Assembly (NCBI RefSeq): GCF_902506105.1
Contig: NZ_LR733304.1
Location: 868,001-932,000, forward strand
Direction of reading: 5' to 3'
DNA: 64,000 bases
Source: Aeromicrobium sp. 9AM
GTDB lineage: Bacteria > Actinomycetota > Actinomycetes > Propionibacteriales > Nocardioidaceae
The notes under the pieces were generated by a model. The model saw only the letters and a program-made list of their open reading frames with translations, ran no database searches and was not told the DNA's origin. Numbering within the stretch: the first letter of the stretch is position 1; every line of letters starts with the position of its first letter. The translations under genes were made by a program, and so were the position numbers. This document shows positions 6,597 to 15,700 of the stretch, piece by piece.

Positions 6597-9500
6597 GTGC
6601 ACCGCGCGACCTCATCTCCCGGGTCGGTCCGCTATTGCCTCTCCGGAGGCGTCACGGTCCTCATCGACGGGACGTCCGTAGAGATCGGCGGTCCCAAGCA
6701 GCGCCAGGTGCTCGCAGTTCTGCTGTCCCGACTTGGCACGGTCGTCACGATCAGCCAGATCGTGGACGCGGTCTGGGGCGACAACTCGCCGTCGAAGGCG
6801 CCGGTCTCGGTGAGGTCCTATGTCACCAACCTTCGTCGAGTGCTGCACCGCGACGGCGCGCAGCGACTTCACTCCGGTCCCCTCGGATATCGCCTCGAGC
6901 TCCTGCACGGTGACTCGGTCGACCTCCTGGAGTTCGAGGATCTTGCGAGATCGGGACGTGAGGCACTCGTCCGACAGGACATCCGTACGGCCGCCGACCG
7001 ACTCCAGGCAGCTCTCTCGCGGTGGGTGGGCCCTCCCTATGGGGAGCTCGCCGACGCCGACTTCATCCACGCCGATGCTGCCCGTCTGACGGCTCTGCAG
7101 GACACGGCTCAGGAGGCGTGGTTCGACGCCTCCCTTCGGCTCGGTCTCGACTCCGAGCTGCTGCCCGAGCTCGAGGCTGCCGTCGCGACGAGTCCACTGC
7201 AGGAACGGCTGTGGGGGCACCTGATGGTGGCGCTGCATCGTGCCGGTCGCCATGCCGACGCGCTGCTCGCCTATGACCGCGCGCGGGAGGTGCTGGATCG
7301 CGAGATCGGCAGCCGGCCAGGTGAGGGCATCCGAGCCTTGCTGGCGAAGATCCAAGCCCACGATCCCGATCTGCGAGCGGCACAGACTCCGAGCACTCGC
7401 GAGGAGGGCGCTCACCCCATCTTCGGTCGCGACACCGAGCTGAGCTCGCTCCGTGACACGAGCGCCGGACTGACGATGATCACCGGCGAGAGCGGCATCG
7501 GCAAGACCGTCCTCGCGCAGGCCGCGTTCACGTCCGCCCAAGCAGCAGGACTCCCGGTGGCGTGGGCGGCTCATCCCGCGGGCGTACGGCTACCTGCACT
7601 GTGGACCTGGATCCAAGTGCTGCGGCAGCTGGGTGAGCAGCTCGGACCGGACGCGCGGCAAGCCGTGATCAGGGACGCGCCGGGCGTCGTCGACGCCCTC
7701 GTGCCGGAGTGGAACGAGGACCCCGACGCCGGCCGGCTCGCCGCGACAGGCTTCGCACTTGTGGAGGGCGTGGTCACTGCGCTGCGATCCCTGGCGTCGC
7801 ACGCTCCCGTGCTGCTGGTCCTCGACGACCTGCAGCACGCCGACGCCGAGACGTACGACGTCCTGATCCTGCTGGTCGCCCAGTTTCCGACGCTCGCAGC
7901 GAGCGTCATCGGCACCTGGACGTTCTACGGCGACGGTCGGCCCATGAACCGTGAGGGCTTCGACCGGACGTTGCGCTCCGCCGGTCCGGGATCGATTCAC
8001 CTGTCCGGTCTTGACCGCGGGCCGGCCACCGAGCTGATCGGCTCCATCATTGGCGCCGACCTCGGTCCACAAGTCGCGGAGAAGGTGTGGCGGGAGACCG
8101 GCGGCAACCCGCTCTACCTGCAGGAGGTCGCTCGGACCATCGTCGAGTCCGGGCCCGACGCTCCGGTTTCTCGTACGGTGCTCGGCGTCCTCGACGCCCG
8201 GCTCGGCGAGCTCGCAAGCGAGACGCATCGGTTGCTCGGCGCGGCGGCCGTGATGGGCGCCGAGATCGATGTCGCTGCACTCGCCGACGTCCTCGAGGTG
8301 CCGGTGTCCCAAGTCCACCAAGACCTCGCTCCCGCCTACCTGGCGGGTCTGCTCGACGAAGTGGGCGATCGGCCGGGCGACTATCGGTTCAGCCACGGCT
8401 TGGTGCGCGACGCGTTGCTGGCCCGGCAGGACATCGCCGCCCGTTCGGTCATGCACGCGACCATCGCGCGACTCGGCGCGCTCTCAGTCGCCACGATGGC
8501 CTACGAGCGCGCGGTTGCGCTGGCCGATCATGCGTGGCGCGCGGGCGCCGAGCTCGACGCCGAGAGCGCCGTGACGATCATCAACACCGTCGTCCAGCGG
8601 GCGCTCGGTCGATCGCGCTATGCCGACGTCGCGGGCCTCGCTGAGCGTGCGGTCCAGGTCTGCGAGCGTCTGAGTCCCACACCGGCGGGGCTCGAGCGTG
8701 AGGCGATGCTGTGGCTCCACCTGGCTGGTGCCAGGACGATTCTCGACGGCCAGACCGACGAGGCGGCCGGCGTCGCGATCCGGCGGGCATTCGAGATCGG
8801 GGAGTCGACGAAGGGTCGGGGCTACTACAGCGCCGTCGCGATGCACTGCCTCATGCTGTGCGGGACCGGTCGCATCGACGAGGCAGAGGCCATCGCACGT
8901 GGTCTACGCGACGAGTACGAGTCCTCGGGGGCGCGCGACGTCGGTGAGGTGAGTGACCTCGCCGACATCATGATCTCGGTGCTTCGCGGTCAGGTCGACC
9001 GACTCGTCGCTGCGGGACGGCACATGATGACGACGTTCCCGGCGCCAGAGACCGTCCTGGACCCGCTCCACTTCTTCCATCCGCGGGCCCTGTGCTGGAT
9101 GGCCATGGGCGAGGCGTCGCGTGGCGACGAGGCTGCCGCCCGTGGCTATCTCGCAGAGGCGATCGAGCTCACGAGGAGCCGTGGTGACGGCTTCAGCGTG
9201 CTGGTCAACAGCATCGCCGAGATCGAGATCGACGCGATCCTGGGAATCACCGACGGTACGGCCGAACGCGCCGCGGAGGTCGACAAGGCGTTCCGGGCTG
9301 CCGGCAGCGACCAGTGGGCGGCCGTGGCTCTCATCATTCGCCTCTGGGCCGAGACGCTGCAGGGCAGCGCGACCGACCACGGGCTCGAGGCCGCGCGCGC
9401 GTTCGAGGAGTACACGATCGACGGCACGACCGCAGCGACGTCACTGCTGCGCTGCCTGCTCGCCGACATCGAGAGTCATCACGGTCGCCGGGACTCGGCA

Positions 9501-9605
9501 CACTCGATCATCGCGCACGCCGAGCGAGTCGCCGAGGCGACCGGCGAACGGGTCTGGGACCAGATGATCGCCGACCGTCGCGACTCACTCACTTCTTCGC
9601 CTTGA
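6597..9605 (+). CDS. SARP/AfsR-type regulator with BTAD and ATPase domains
   Basis: 1002 residues. The GTG at 6597 is preceded by CAGAAT with six bases between, so a leaderless start is plausible; the long open frame upstream is antisense to the nuclease-like gene and was excluded. Order: OmpR-like winged helix (about 15-95, with VLAVLLSRLGTVVTISQIVDAVWG), BTAD helical domain (about 105-245), ATPase with Walker A GESGIGKT near residue 300 and Walker B VLLVLDDLQHAD near 410, then a helical TPR-like C-terminal half. SARP-type proteins activate transcription, often of secondary-metabolite or differentiation genes. No biosynthetic cluster adjoins it, so its target is not evident. The 3' end overlaps the convergent metallopeptidase gene by 17 bases. 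Confidence 0.85.
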   Translation: MHRATSSPGSVRYCLSGGVTVLIDGTSVEIGGPKQRQVLAVLLSRLGTVVTISQIVDAVWGDNSPSKAPVSVRSYVTNLRRVLHRDGAQRLHSGPLGYRLELLHGDSVDLLEFEDLARSGREALVRQDIRTAADRLQAALSRWVGPPYGELADADFIHADAARLTALQDTAQEAWFDASLRLGLDSELLPELEAAVATSPLQERLWGHLMVALHRAGRHADALLAYDRAREVLDREIGSRPGEGIRALLAKIQAHDPDLRAAQTPSTREEGAHPIFGRDTELSSLRDTSAGLTMITGESGIGKTVLAQAAFTSAQAAGLPVAWAAHPAGVRLPALWTWIQVLRQLGEQLGPDARQAVIRDAPGVVDALVPEWNEDPDAGRLAATGFALVEGVVTALRSLASHAPVLLVLDDLQHADAETYDVLILLVAQFPTLAASVIGTWTFYGDGRPMNREGFDRTLRSAGPGSIHLSGLDRGPATELIGSIIGADLGPQVAEKVWRETGGNPLYLQEVARTIVESGPDAPVSRTVLGVLDARLGELASETHRLLGAAAVMGAEIDVAALADVLEVPVSQVHQDLAPAYLAGLLDEVGDRPGDYRFSHGLVRDALLARQDIAARSVMHATIARLGALSVATMAYERAVALADHAWRAGAELDAESAVTIINTVVQRALGRSRYADVAGLAERAVQVCERLSPTPAGLEREAMLWLHLAGARTILDGQTDEAAGVAIRRAFEIGESTKGRGYYSAVAMHCLMLCGTGRIDEAEAIARGLRDEYESSGARDVGEVSDLADIMISVLRGQVDRLVAAGRHMMTTFPAPETVLDPLHFFHPRALCWMAMGEASRGDEAAARGYLAEAIELTRSRGDGFSVLVNSIAEIEIDAILGITDGTAERAAEVDKAFRAAGSDQWAAVALIIRLWAETLQGSATDHGLEAARAFEEYTIDGTTAATSLLRCLLADIESHHGRRDSAHSIIAHAERVAEATGERVWDQMIADRRDSLTSSP

Positions 9606-10965
9606 GATCCAGGCAGCTGCTCGCGCCGTCGATGACGCCCTGGCGGAACGCCTCGACTCGCCCGTAGCCGGCGCCCTGACGCTCGGCGTCGCCGTCGCCA
9701 CGGAAGACCAGGAGAGCCTTGATGCCTTCATCGAGGTCGCCGGGGGAGATGCTGTAGCTGCTGGTCTTGGCGCGATTGTGCAGGATCACGCTGGCGGTGT
9801 AGCCGCCGGCGAAGCAGTCGCTCTTGAGCGTCGCGGTCTTCTCGTCCGACTTGTCACCGAGTCGCGCCAGGGTGGCCAGTCCCCACTGGGTCGTCAGGAG
9901 CGTCGCGACTGCGTAGTCGCCGCCCTGGCTGTAGATCTGGGGCATCGTGTTGACGTTGTCGAAGCCGATGTAGTCCTCGGGGACGCAGTAGAACAACGAG
10001 AAATCAGAGGTCGACTGGCCATTGCAGGTTGGTGCGTTCGCCGGGTCGAACGGCTTGTAGTCGGTCAACGGCTTCCAGGCCTTCCCGCCGGAGATCTCCG
10101 GGTACAGCTGGGAGAAGAAGTCCTCGATGTCGTACGGGACCTTGTTGACGATCTCGTCGTACGGCGCATCGCCACCACGGTCGGCGTCCTCCTGGGTGCT
10201 GAACGGCAGCTCGAGCACCACGGGCTGACCATCGTGGTACGCCTTGCACTTGGTCGGACCGCTGTCGAAGCCGTCCTGGAACGCGCTGACCCGGTCGAAA
10301 CCGCTGCCGTGCGCGGAGGCGTCGGTGGCGTCGGTGCCCGGGTTGTCGCGCAGGTCGAGGATTCCGGCGAGAGCCGTGTCGAGTTCGCCGGCGCTCACCT
10401 TGAAGATCTTCGCCTTGGCGGCGTGGGCCGACCATGCGCCGGCAAAGCAGTCGGCCTGCAGCTCAGAGGACACCGTCAGCTTGTTGGCGTCGAAGAACCC
10501 CGCCCGCTGCTGCATCGCGTGGCCCCACTCGTGCGCCAGGACGACCGGGATGACGAAGTCGCCATACTTCTTCTGCAACGACGGCAACAGGTCCTGGGCG
10601 TCCCACGCCACGGAGTCGTCCAGCTTGCAGTAGAACGCATTGCCCTGCACGTCCGAGTAGCTGTTCGCGCACTTCGGGCCCTTCGTGGACTGCTCCGTCG
10701 AGGCGTAGAGCCCACCCTTGACCGGCTTGTACTTCTTGCCGTAGAGCTTCGGGAACTCGGCCGTCCAGTAGTCCTGCAGGTCGGCGATCGCCTTGATGGC
10801 GAGCTTGTTGACCGGCGCCGAACGATCGCCGTCGATCTTGACCGAGCTCACCTTGGTCCTCTTCGGCTCGGACGTCCCCTTGTCGTCCGAACCGCCACCA
10901 CACGCCGTCAACAACAGCGTGGCCGCGACGAGGATCGCGGTTGCCGGCCGCCTCGCACCCATCAT
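9589..10965 (-). CDS. Lipoprotein with active and degenerate zinc-metallopeptidase repeats
   Basis: 458 residues. It has a lipoprotein signal with lipobox LLTACGG (Cys about 21). The first half has a zinc metallopeptidase signature HEWGHAMQQRAG near residue 150, with a downstream SELQADCFAG that supplies the third ligand (Glu) as in neutral zinc peptidases. The second half repeats the layout: FYC..., then LLTTQWGLATLARLG in place of the HEWGH helix, then LKSDCFAGGY in place of SELQADCFAG, and a matching VEAFRQGVIDG end. The repeat has lost both His and the Glu ligands. Likely a secreted, membrane-anchored peptidase with a pseudo-enzyme second domain. The ATG overlaps the stop of the upstream LpqN-like gene by four bases, so the two are cotranscribed. 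Confidence 0.8.
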   Translation of the reverse strand: MMGARRPATAILVAATLLLTACGGGSDDKGTSEPKRTKVSSVKIDGDRSAPVNKLAIKAIADLQDYWTAEFPKLYGKKYKPVKGGLYASTEQSTKGPKCANSYSDVQGNAFYCKLDDSVAWDAQDLLPSLQKKYGDFVIPVVLAHEWGHAMQQRAGFFDANKLTVSSELQADCFAGAWSAHAAKAKIFKVSAGELDTALAGILDLRDNPGTDATDASAHGSGFDRVSAFQDGFDSGPTKCKAYHDGQPVVLELPFSTQEDADRGGDAPYDEIVNKVPYDIEDFFSQLYPEISGGKAWKPLTDYKPFDPANAPTCNGQSTSDFSLFYCVPEDYIGFDNVNTMPQIYSQGGDYAVATLLTTQWGLATLARLGDKSDEKTATLKSDCFAGGYTASVILHNRAKTSSYSISPGDLDEGIKALLVFRGDGDAERQGAGYGRVEAFRQGVIDGASSCLDLKAKK

Positions 10966-11630
10966 GAGATGGTCGTCGAGCTGTCGATGTCGTTCATGAC
11001 GGCGGTCAGGATGTCGACCTCGTCCTGCGGTGCGTACGCGTTGAGCTGCAGGACGTAGAGGCCGCCGGACGCAGCCGGCACCACGACGGTCTTCTGCGCG
11101 ATCAGCAGCGTCTTGCCGTTGGCCTCGAACGTCCCGCCGTACTGCACGGCGTCATAGCCACCCAGCTTGCTCGGGCTGGCCGGCGACAGCTCCTTGAAGC
11201 CGTCGAGGCTCCGCAGCTCCTGCGGGGCGTACTCGAGGATCTTGTCGGCCTCGACATCGCCCTCGAGCTTGGAGAACAGTGCCAGCACGTGTGGCGGGTT
11301 CGCCGGGTCGGCCGCGCCCTTGTAGACGATCGCGCCGTACGAACCGGCGTCCCCGTAGTCCTTGGTCGACTCCCAGCCGTCGGGGATCGGCAGGTCGACC
11401 GTGACGCCGTCGCTGTCCTCGCGAGTCAGGATCTTCTCGGTGGCGCCGACCTGCTTGATGTACTCCGGGAGCGTCAACGCCGAAGCCGTTGCGCTGGGCG
11501 ACGGCTTGGCGCTCGACTTCGTCGGCTTCGGGTCCTTATCGGGCCCGTCGCTGCTGCCACCACACGCACCGAGGGTGAGGGAGAGGGAGAGGGCGATGCC
11601 GACGGCGGCGAGTCGTTGGGTGGGCTTCAT
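10962..11630 (-). CDS. LpqN/LpqT-type lipoprotein
   Basis: 222 residues with a lipoprotein signal (lipobox TLGACGG, Cys about 23), a Ser/Pro/Lys-rich linker and then an LpqN-like domain: TLPEYIKQVGATE, VDLPIPDGWE, AIVYKGAADPANPPHVLALFSKLEGDV and a late hydrophobic strand GLYVLQLNAYAPQDEVDILTAVMNDI. This family is surface-exposed in mycobacteria and relatives, with proposed roles in envelope biogenesis; no catalytic motif is visible. It leads a two-gene unit with the metallopeptidase lipoprotein (four-base overlap), so the two may act on the same envelope process. Start: ATG at 11630, followed by a Lys/Arg n-region. Confidence 0.8.
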   Translation of the reverse strand: MKPTQRLAAVGIALSLSLTLGACGGSSDGPDKDPKPTKSSAKPSPSATASALTLPEYIKQVGATEKILTREDSDGVTVDLPIPDGWESTKDYGDAGSYGAIVYKGAADPANPPHVLALFSKLEGDVEADKILEYAPQELRSLDGFKELSPASPSKLGGYDAVQYGGTFEANGKTLLIAQKTVVVPAASGGLYVLQLNAYAPQDEVDILTAVMNDIDSSTTIS

Positions 11631-11712
11631 GGCTTCTCCTGGGAGTGGGACGACACCGAGAAGGACGCTATGTCAGGCCGATTGGAGAATTGTTGGAGTC
11701 GATTGCCGAAAT

Positions 11713-11735
11713 CGCCGATATCGCCTATATCGGCG
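11713..11735. promoter_or_regulatory. 9-base inverted repeat, A+T-rich core, before the LpqN-like gene
   Basis: CGCCGATAT at 11713-11721 is repeated in inverted orientation at 11727-11735 with a five-base spacer. It lies between the stop of the ANTAR-like gene (11748) and the start of the LpqN-like gene (11630), both on the minus strand. It could be an operator or part of a terminator; no T-run follows. Confidence 0.35.
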
Positions 11736-11747
11736 GCGCGCGAGTGA

Positions 11748-11906
11748 CTACACGGGCTCGGCGAGGGTCAAGCGGGCTTGCTCTGCCAGCGTTCGGCGGC
11801 GCTTGTCGGCGCGGTGGGCCAGCATCAGGCGGGCAGAGATGTCGTTCAGTCCGTAGCGCTCCATCAGCTTCGCCTTGGCGGTGCGGACGGCTTCCTCATC
11901 GGTCAT
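11748..11906 (-). CDS. Stand-alone 52-residue ANTAR-like protein
   Basis: A short gene starting with ATG at 11906, with GGAGA five bases upstream as a good ribosome binding site, and ending in TAG. The sequence AKAKLMERYGLNDISARLMLAH matches the ANTAR RNA-binding three-helix pattern (AKgiLMeRyglse..A...L), followed by a basic DKRRRTLAEQARLTL helix. ANTAR domains bind paired hairpins in mRNA and usually act as antiterminators, but nearly always behind a response-regulator, GAF or kinase-controlled domain. Here there is only the RNA-binding module. Its neighbours are an LpqN-type lipoprotein downstream and a divergent TIGR03083 protein. Confidence 0.6.
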   Translation of the reverse strand: MTDEEAVRTAKAKLMERYGLNDISARLMLAHRADKRRRTLAEQARLTLAEPV

Positions 11907-12028
11907 CGGCTCTCCAAATCGTCAGGGGTGACGACGAAGATTCGGTGCCACTGTGACCACGGATTGGTGCAACAGAGAGCCTGACTGTCTTGCCGGCGTT
12001 GTCGGCGGCCGCTGATAGACATGCACGC

Positions 12029-12658
12029 ATGAAGGATGTCTGGCCATACGTACGCGAGGAGCGCATCGCACTCGCCGACGATCTCGAGACCGTCAGTGAG
12101 GAGCAGTGGGACGCGCCTTCTCTCTGCGGCGAGTGGACGATCCGCGACGTGGTGGCGCACATCATCGACACGGCCAACACGTCCGTCCCGAGCTTCATAC
12201 GTGACATGGTCCGGGCGCGCCTCGACTTCGACCGCCAGAACCAGATCGGTGTCGACCGCGAGCGCTCGGCGTCGTCCGCACAGATGCTGCAGCGCCTCCG
12301 TGAGGTGGTCGACCTGCGCAAGTCTCCCCCCGCGCCGCGCGACAGCAGGCTCGTCGAGGCGATCGTGCACGGCGAGGACGTCCGCCGGCCGCTGGGCATC
12401 AAGCGCGACTACCTCACCGATGCCGTGGTCGACGCCTTCAAGCTCCAGGCGAAGACCTCGGAGTCGTTCGGCGGGACGAAGAAGACCCTCGCCGGCCTGA
12501 CGTTGACCGCGGATGACGCAGACCTGACGCACGGAGACGGCCCCGCCGTCGAGGGGCCCGCTCTTGCGTTGCTCCTGGTCGCCTGTGGTCGGTCAGCCGC
12601 GCTGGACGACCTGCGTGGTCCCGGGCTCGCGACCCTGCGCGACCGACTGGCGGAGTAG
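12029..12658 (+). CDS. TIGR03083 / maleylpyruvate-isomerase-N-like (DinB-type) protein
   Basis: 209 residues from the ATG at 12029 (MKDVWPYVREER); an open extension upstream reads poorly. The N-terminal four-helix-bundle DinB-like domain has the family pattern: DLETVSEEQWDAPSLCGEWTIRDVVAHI, with the His that usually takes part in metal binding, then DSRLVEAIVHGEDVRRPL as the second metal-site region. Actinobacterial members act in mycothiol-dependent reactions (S-transferases, maleylpyruvate isomerase) or are uncharacterised. Mycothiol synthesis is supported in this genome by mshB at 35430. Specific substrate unknown. Confidence 0.8.
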   Translation: MKDVWPYVREERIALADDLETVSEEQWDAPSLCGEWTIRDVVAHIIDTANTSVPSFIRDMVRARLDFDRQNQIGVDRERSASSAQMLQRLREVVDLRKSPPAPRDSRLVEAIVHGEDVRRPLGIKRDYLTDAVVDAFKLQAKTSESFGGTKKTLAGLTLTADDADLTHGDGPAVEGPALALLLVACGRSAALDDLRGPGLATLRDRLAE

Positions 12659-12666
12659 GCGGTGCA

Positions 12667-12698
12667 GGGGCCGGCGGTGGAGGAAGACCGCCGGCCCC
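12667..12698. terminator. 12-bp perfect hairpin between convergent genes
   Basis: GGGGCCGGCGGT at 12667-12678 pairs perfectly with 12687-12698 around an eight-base loop. It lies between the stop at 12658 (plus) and the stop at 12707 (minus). No T-run follows on either strand, as is usual in high-G+C actinobacteria, where such stems are the common form of bidirectional terminator. Confidence 0.7.
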
Positions 12699-12706
12699 AG
12701 CTCGGG

Positions 12707-15700
12707 TCAGCGCTTCGAAGTCAGGGACTTCTTGTCGCTGAGCGGGGTGATGCTGATGCGGTCGATGATCGGTGCGAACTTCGACCTCAGCAGCTCTTCA
12801 TAGGTGTCGGACGCGTACGTCTTGCCGTCGAAGTTCGGCAGCTCCTGGGACGCGAACCGGATCGTGTTCTTCCCCTTGGCCAGCTTCGCCGGGAACGACA
12901 GCTCCCAGAAGTTGTTCTGGTGGAAGCTGTGCGGGAACCACACGCGCTGCACCTTGCCCCCGTTGATCGACACATCAGCGTGCCGGGCCAGCGGGTCGGG
13001 GTTGTAGTGGGTCGCGGGCGACTGCTCCGGGTTGGAGTAGCGCACCGTCACCATGTCGGTGCCGGCCTTGGACGCCGTGACCTTGAACGTCAGCGTGTTC
13101 TTGTTGCCGTGGTCACCGCCGATCCCGGTCACGGCCTTGCCACCGCTGGCCAGCGAGTACGTCTCGGCCATGGCGGTGCCGGCAGCCGTCGCGTTCTCGG
13201 CCTCGTACGACTTCGTCGGCAGCGTGCCCTTCGACGCACGTACGCCGAGGGCGTCGACCGCGAGCGATCCGCTGTGCCCCGTGACGACGACCTTGTTGAC
13301 GCCGCCACGCAGGAACACCTTGGCCGCAGGGATGGACCGCTTGACCGTCGCGAGCGTCTTGTCGTTGACGCTGAGTCGCGCGGTGCCGTGGCCGGATGCC
13401 CTGAGGTTCAGGGTCGCCTCGCCGTCCTTGGCCGCATAGACCCAGAACGTCGCGGAGCCCCTCTTGCCCAGCGGCACCGTGCCCGAGCCCGAGACGTGCT
13501 TGCGGCTGTAGACCGGCTTGGCGCCCTTGAGCACGGCGTTCTCGGCCTCGTAGACCGACGTCTTCGCTGCCGGGTTGGCCAGCGAGAGGTCCATCTTGTC
13601 GATGATCGCGTCACCCTTGGTCGACTTGCTGCCGTTGAGGCTCTTGGCCGCGAGCGAGATCGTGTGATCGCCGGCGGTCAGCTTGACCTTGGCGTCGGTG
13701 TGGTCCCACACGACCCACTTGTAGCCCAGCGGCAGGTAGATCTGCTGCTCGGCGGCACCGTCGACGTTGAGGAACACGTTGGTCGGTCCCTGCTCGGCGA
13801 CCTTGTCGAACGTGTTGAGCGAGTTGGCGAAGACGCTCAGGTCGTACGTGCCGGCCTTGGGCACCGAGACCTTGAAGCTCAGCACGCCGTCGGAGCTGGT
13901 CCGCAGGCCACCGACGTCATACCCGCCGGAGGTGTAGAACTTGCTGACGTCGCCGGGGGAGCCCTCGGGCCCGTTCTTGCTGTAGCCGCCGCCGGTGTAG
14001 GTCGCGTCCTCCGCCTCGTACGTCTTCTGCCACAGCTTCGGGGCCTTCGACGGTGAGGTGGTGCTGCTGCCCGGCGACAGGATGACCTGGTACGCCGATG
14101 ACTCCTTGAGCGCGGGCAGCTTGCCCTCGCCGAAGTCCAGGGCGACGCTGCCGCTCTTGAGCTTGGTGTCGAACTCCGCGACGGTCGCCGGCTGCGGCGA
14201 GTCGCCGATCTGACCCGTCCACGGGATCTCCTGCACGAGCACGTGCGCGCTCTTGCCGAAGCGCTTGGTGCTGACGTGGTCGAACTGCACCGCGCTCTTG
14301 CCCGAGGCGCCGCCGATGATGGCGCGAGCCTGGATCTTCGCCGGGTCGTACGTCGCGACGCCCTGCAGCGTGTAGTTGGCGTTGGGCTTCGGCGGCGTGA
14401 CGGCGACCGTGTGGCCGGTCATGTTGCCGTACGCGTTGAGCAGCCACCACTGGCCGTTGCCGCGGTTGGCCTGCACCGCGGAGTCGCTGAGGTTGCCGTC
14501 GATGTTCCAGTACGCGATGTCGGCGTCGATCTTGGAGTCCTCGATCGCGGAGACCCACTGGATCATCTGCCCGGGCACCGACGTGTGGTAGTTGAACGCG
14601 TACTCGTTGACGTTGATTGGCAGCTTCTTGCCGGCGTACGCCGTGCCGTCGAACGCGGCAGCCTCCCACGTGCGGTACTTCGCCACGTTGGTGCGGATGC
14701 TGGCCGGGTTGCTGAGCTCGTGCCACGTCATGACGTCGGGGACGGTCTTGGCGTCGACGACGTGCTTGAGCCAGCCCTGGATCTGCGTGTAGAGGATGCT
14801 CGTGTTCGGTCCGGAGATCCGGGCGTCGGGCATCTTGCCCTTGATCAGCGCATACACGTCGTCCCAGGCCTTGAAGTAGTCCTTGGGATTGTCGAGCCAG
14901 CTGACCTTGTTGTAGCTCCACTCGCCGGTGCCGAACATGTTGCCCTCGGGCTCGTTGAACGGCACGAACACGACGTGCTTCTGGTACGTCTTGGGCATCG
15001 TCAGCACCTGGTCGACCTGCTTGGCGATCTTGGCCTTGAAGTCGTCCAGCTTGGCCTCAGGCGTGTCGCCGGGCCACTGGTAGGGGAAGCCGCGATAGAT
15101 GTCGGTCATGTAGATGTACGTGTCGCCGCCGGTGCTGTCCGCGAGCGGCTTCACGACCTCGAGCGCGTCGGCGCCGGGGTGCTGCGGGCCGTCCTGCGCC
15201 TTGGTCGAGACCGTGCGCAGCTTCATGCCCTCAAGCAGGTTGCTCGTGGGCACGCCGGTGCCGTAGATGCCGTAGAGCGTGCCGGAGGCTCCGCCGTGGA
15301 AACCGCCGGTGTTCTTGGCCAGGTCGATCGTCACCTGGTTGGGCTTGGTGACGGTCACGTCGGCGGTGATGTCCTGGCCGCCCGCGGTGCCGTCCACCGT
15401 GAACTGGCCGAGCGATGCGTACTTCGACGGGTCGACGGTGTCCCACGTGGTCGGCACGTTGCGGTCGAAGCCGTCGCTGTACGTCGCACGGATCGTGGCC
15501 GGCAGGGCGGGCGCCTCACCGATGTTAGTGCGGACGTCGAACGACGTGTCGGCCAGCTTGGTCAGCGTCGGGACCTCGTCGACCAGCCCCGAGATCTGGT
15601 CGGCGGTGAGGGCCTGGTCGTAGACCTGGAAGTCGTCGAGCGCCCCGCTGAACAGCGGATCGTTGCCGAACTGAGACTTGCCGATGTAGCCGGCACGCGT

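Noticed and set aside
6597..9605. SARP regulator as sign of a nearby antibiotic cluster
   Set aside because: No polyketide, peptide synthetase or tailoring genes are adjacent within the window.
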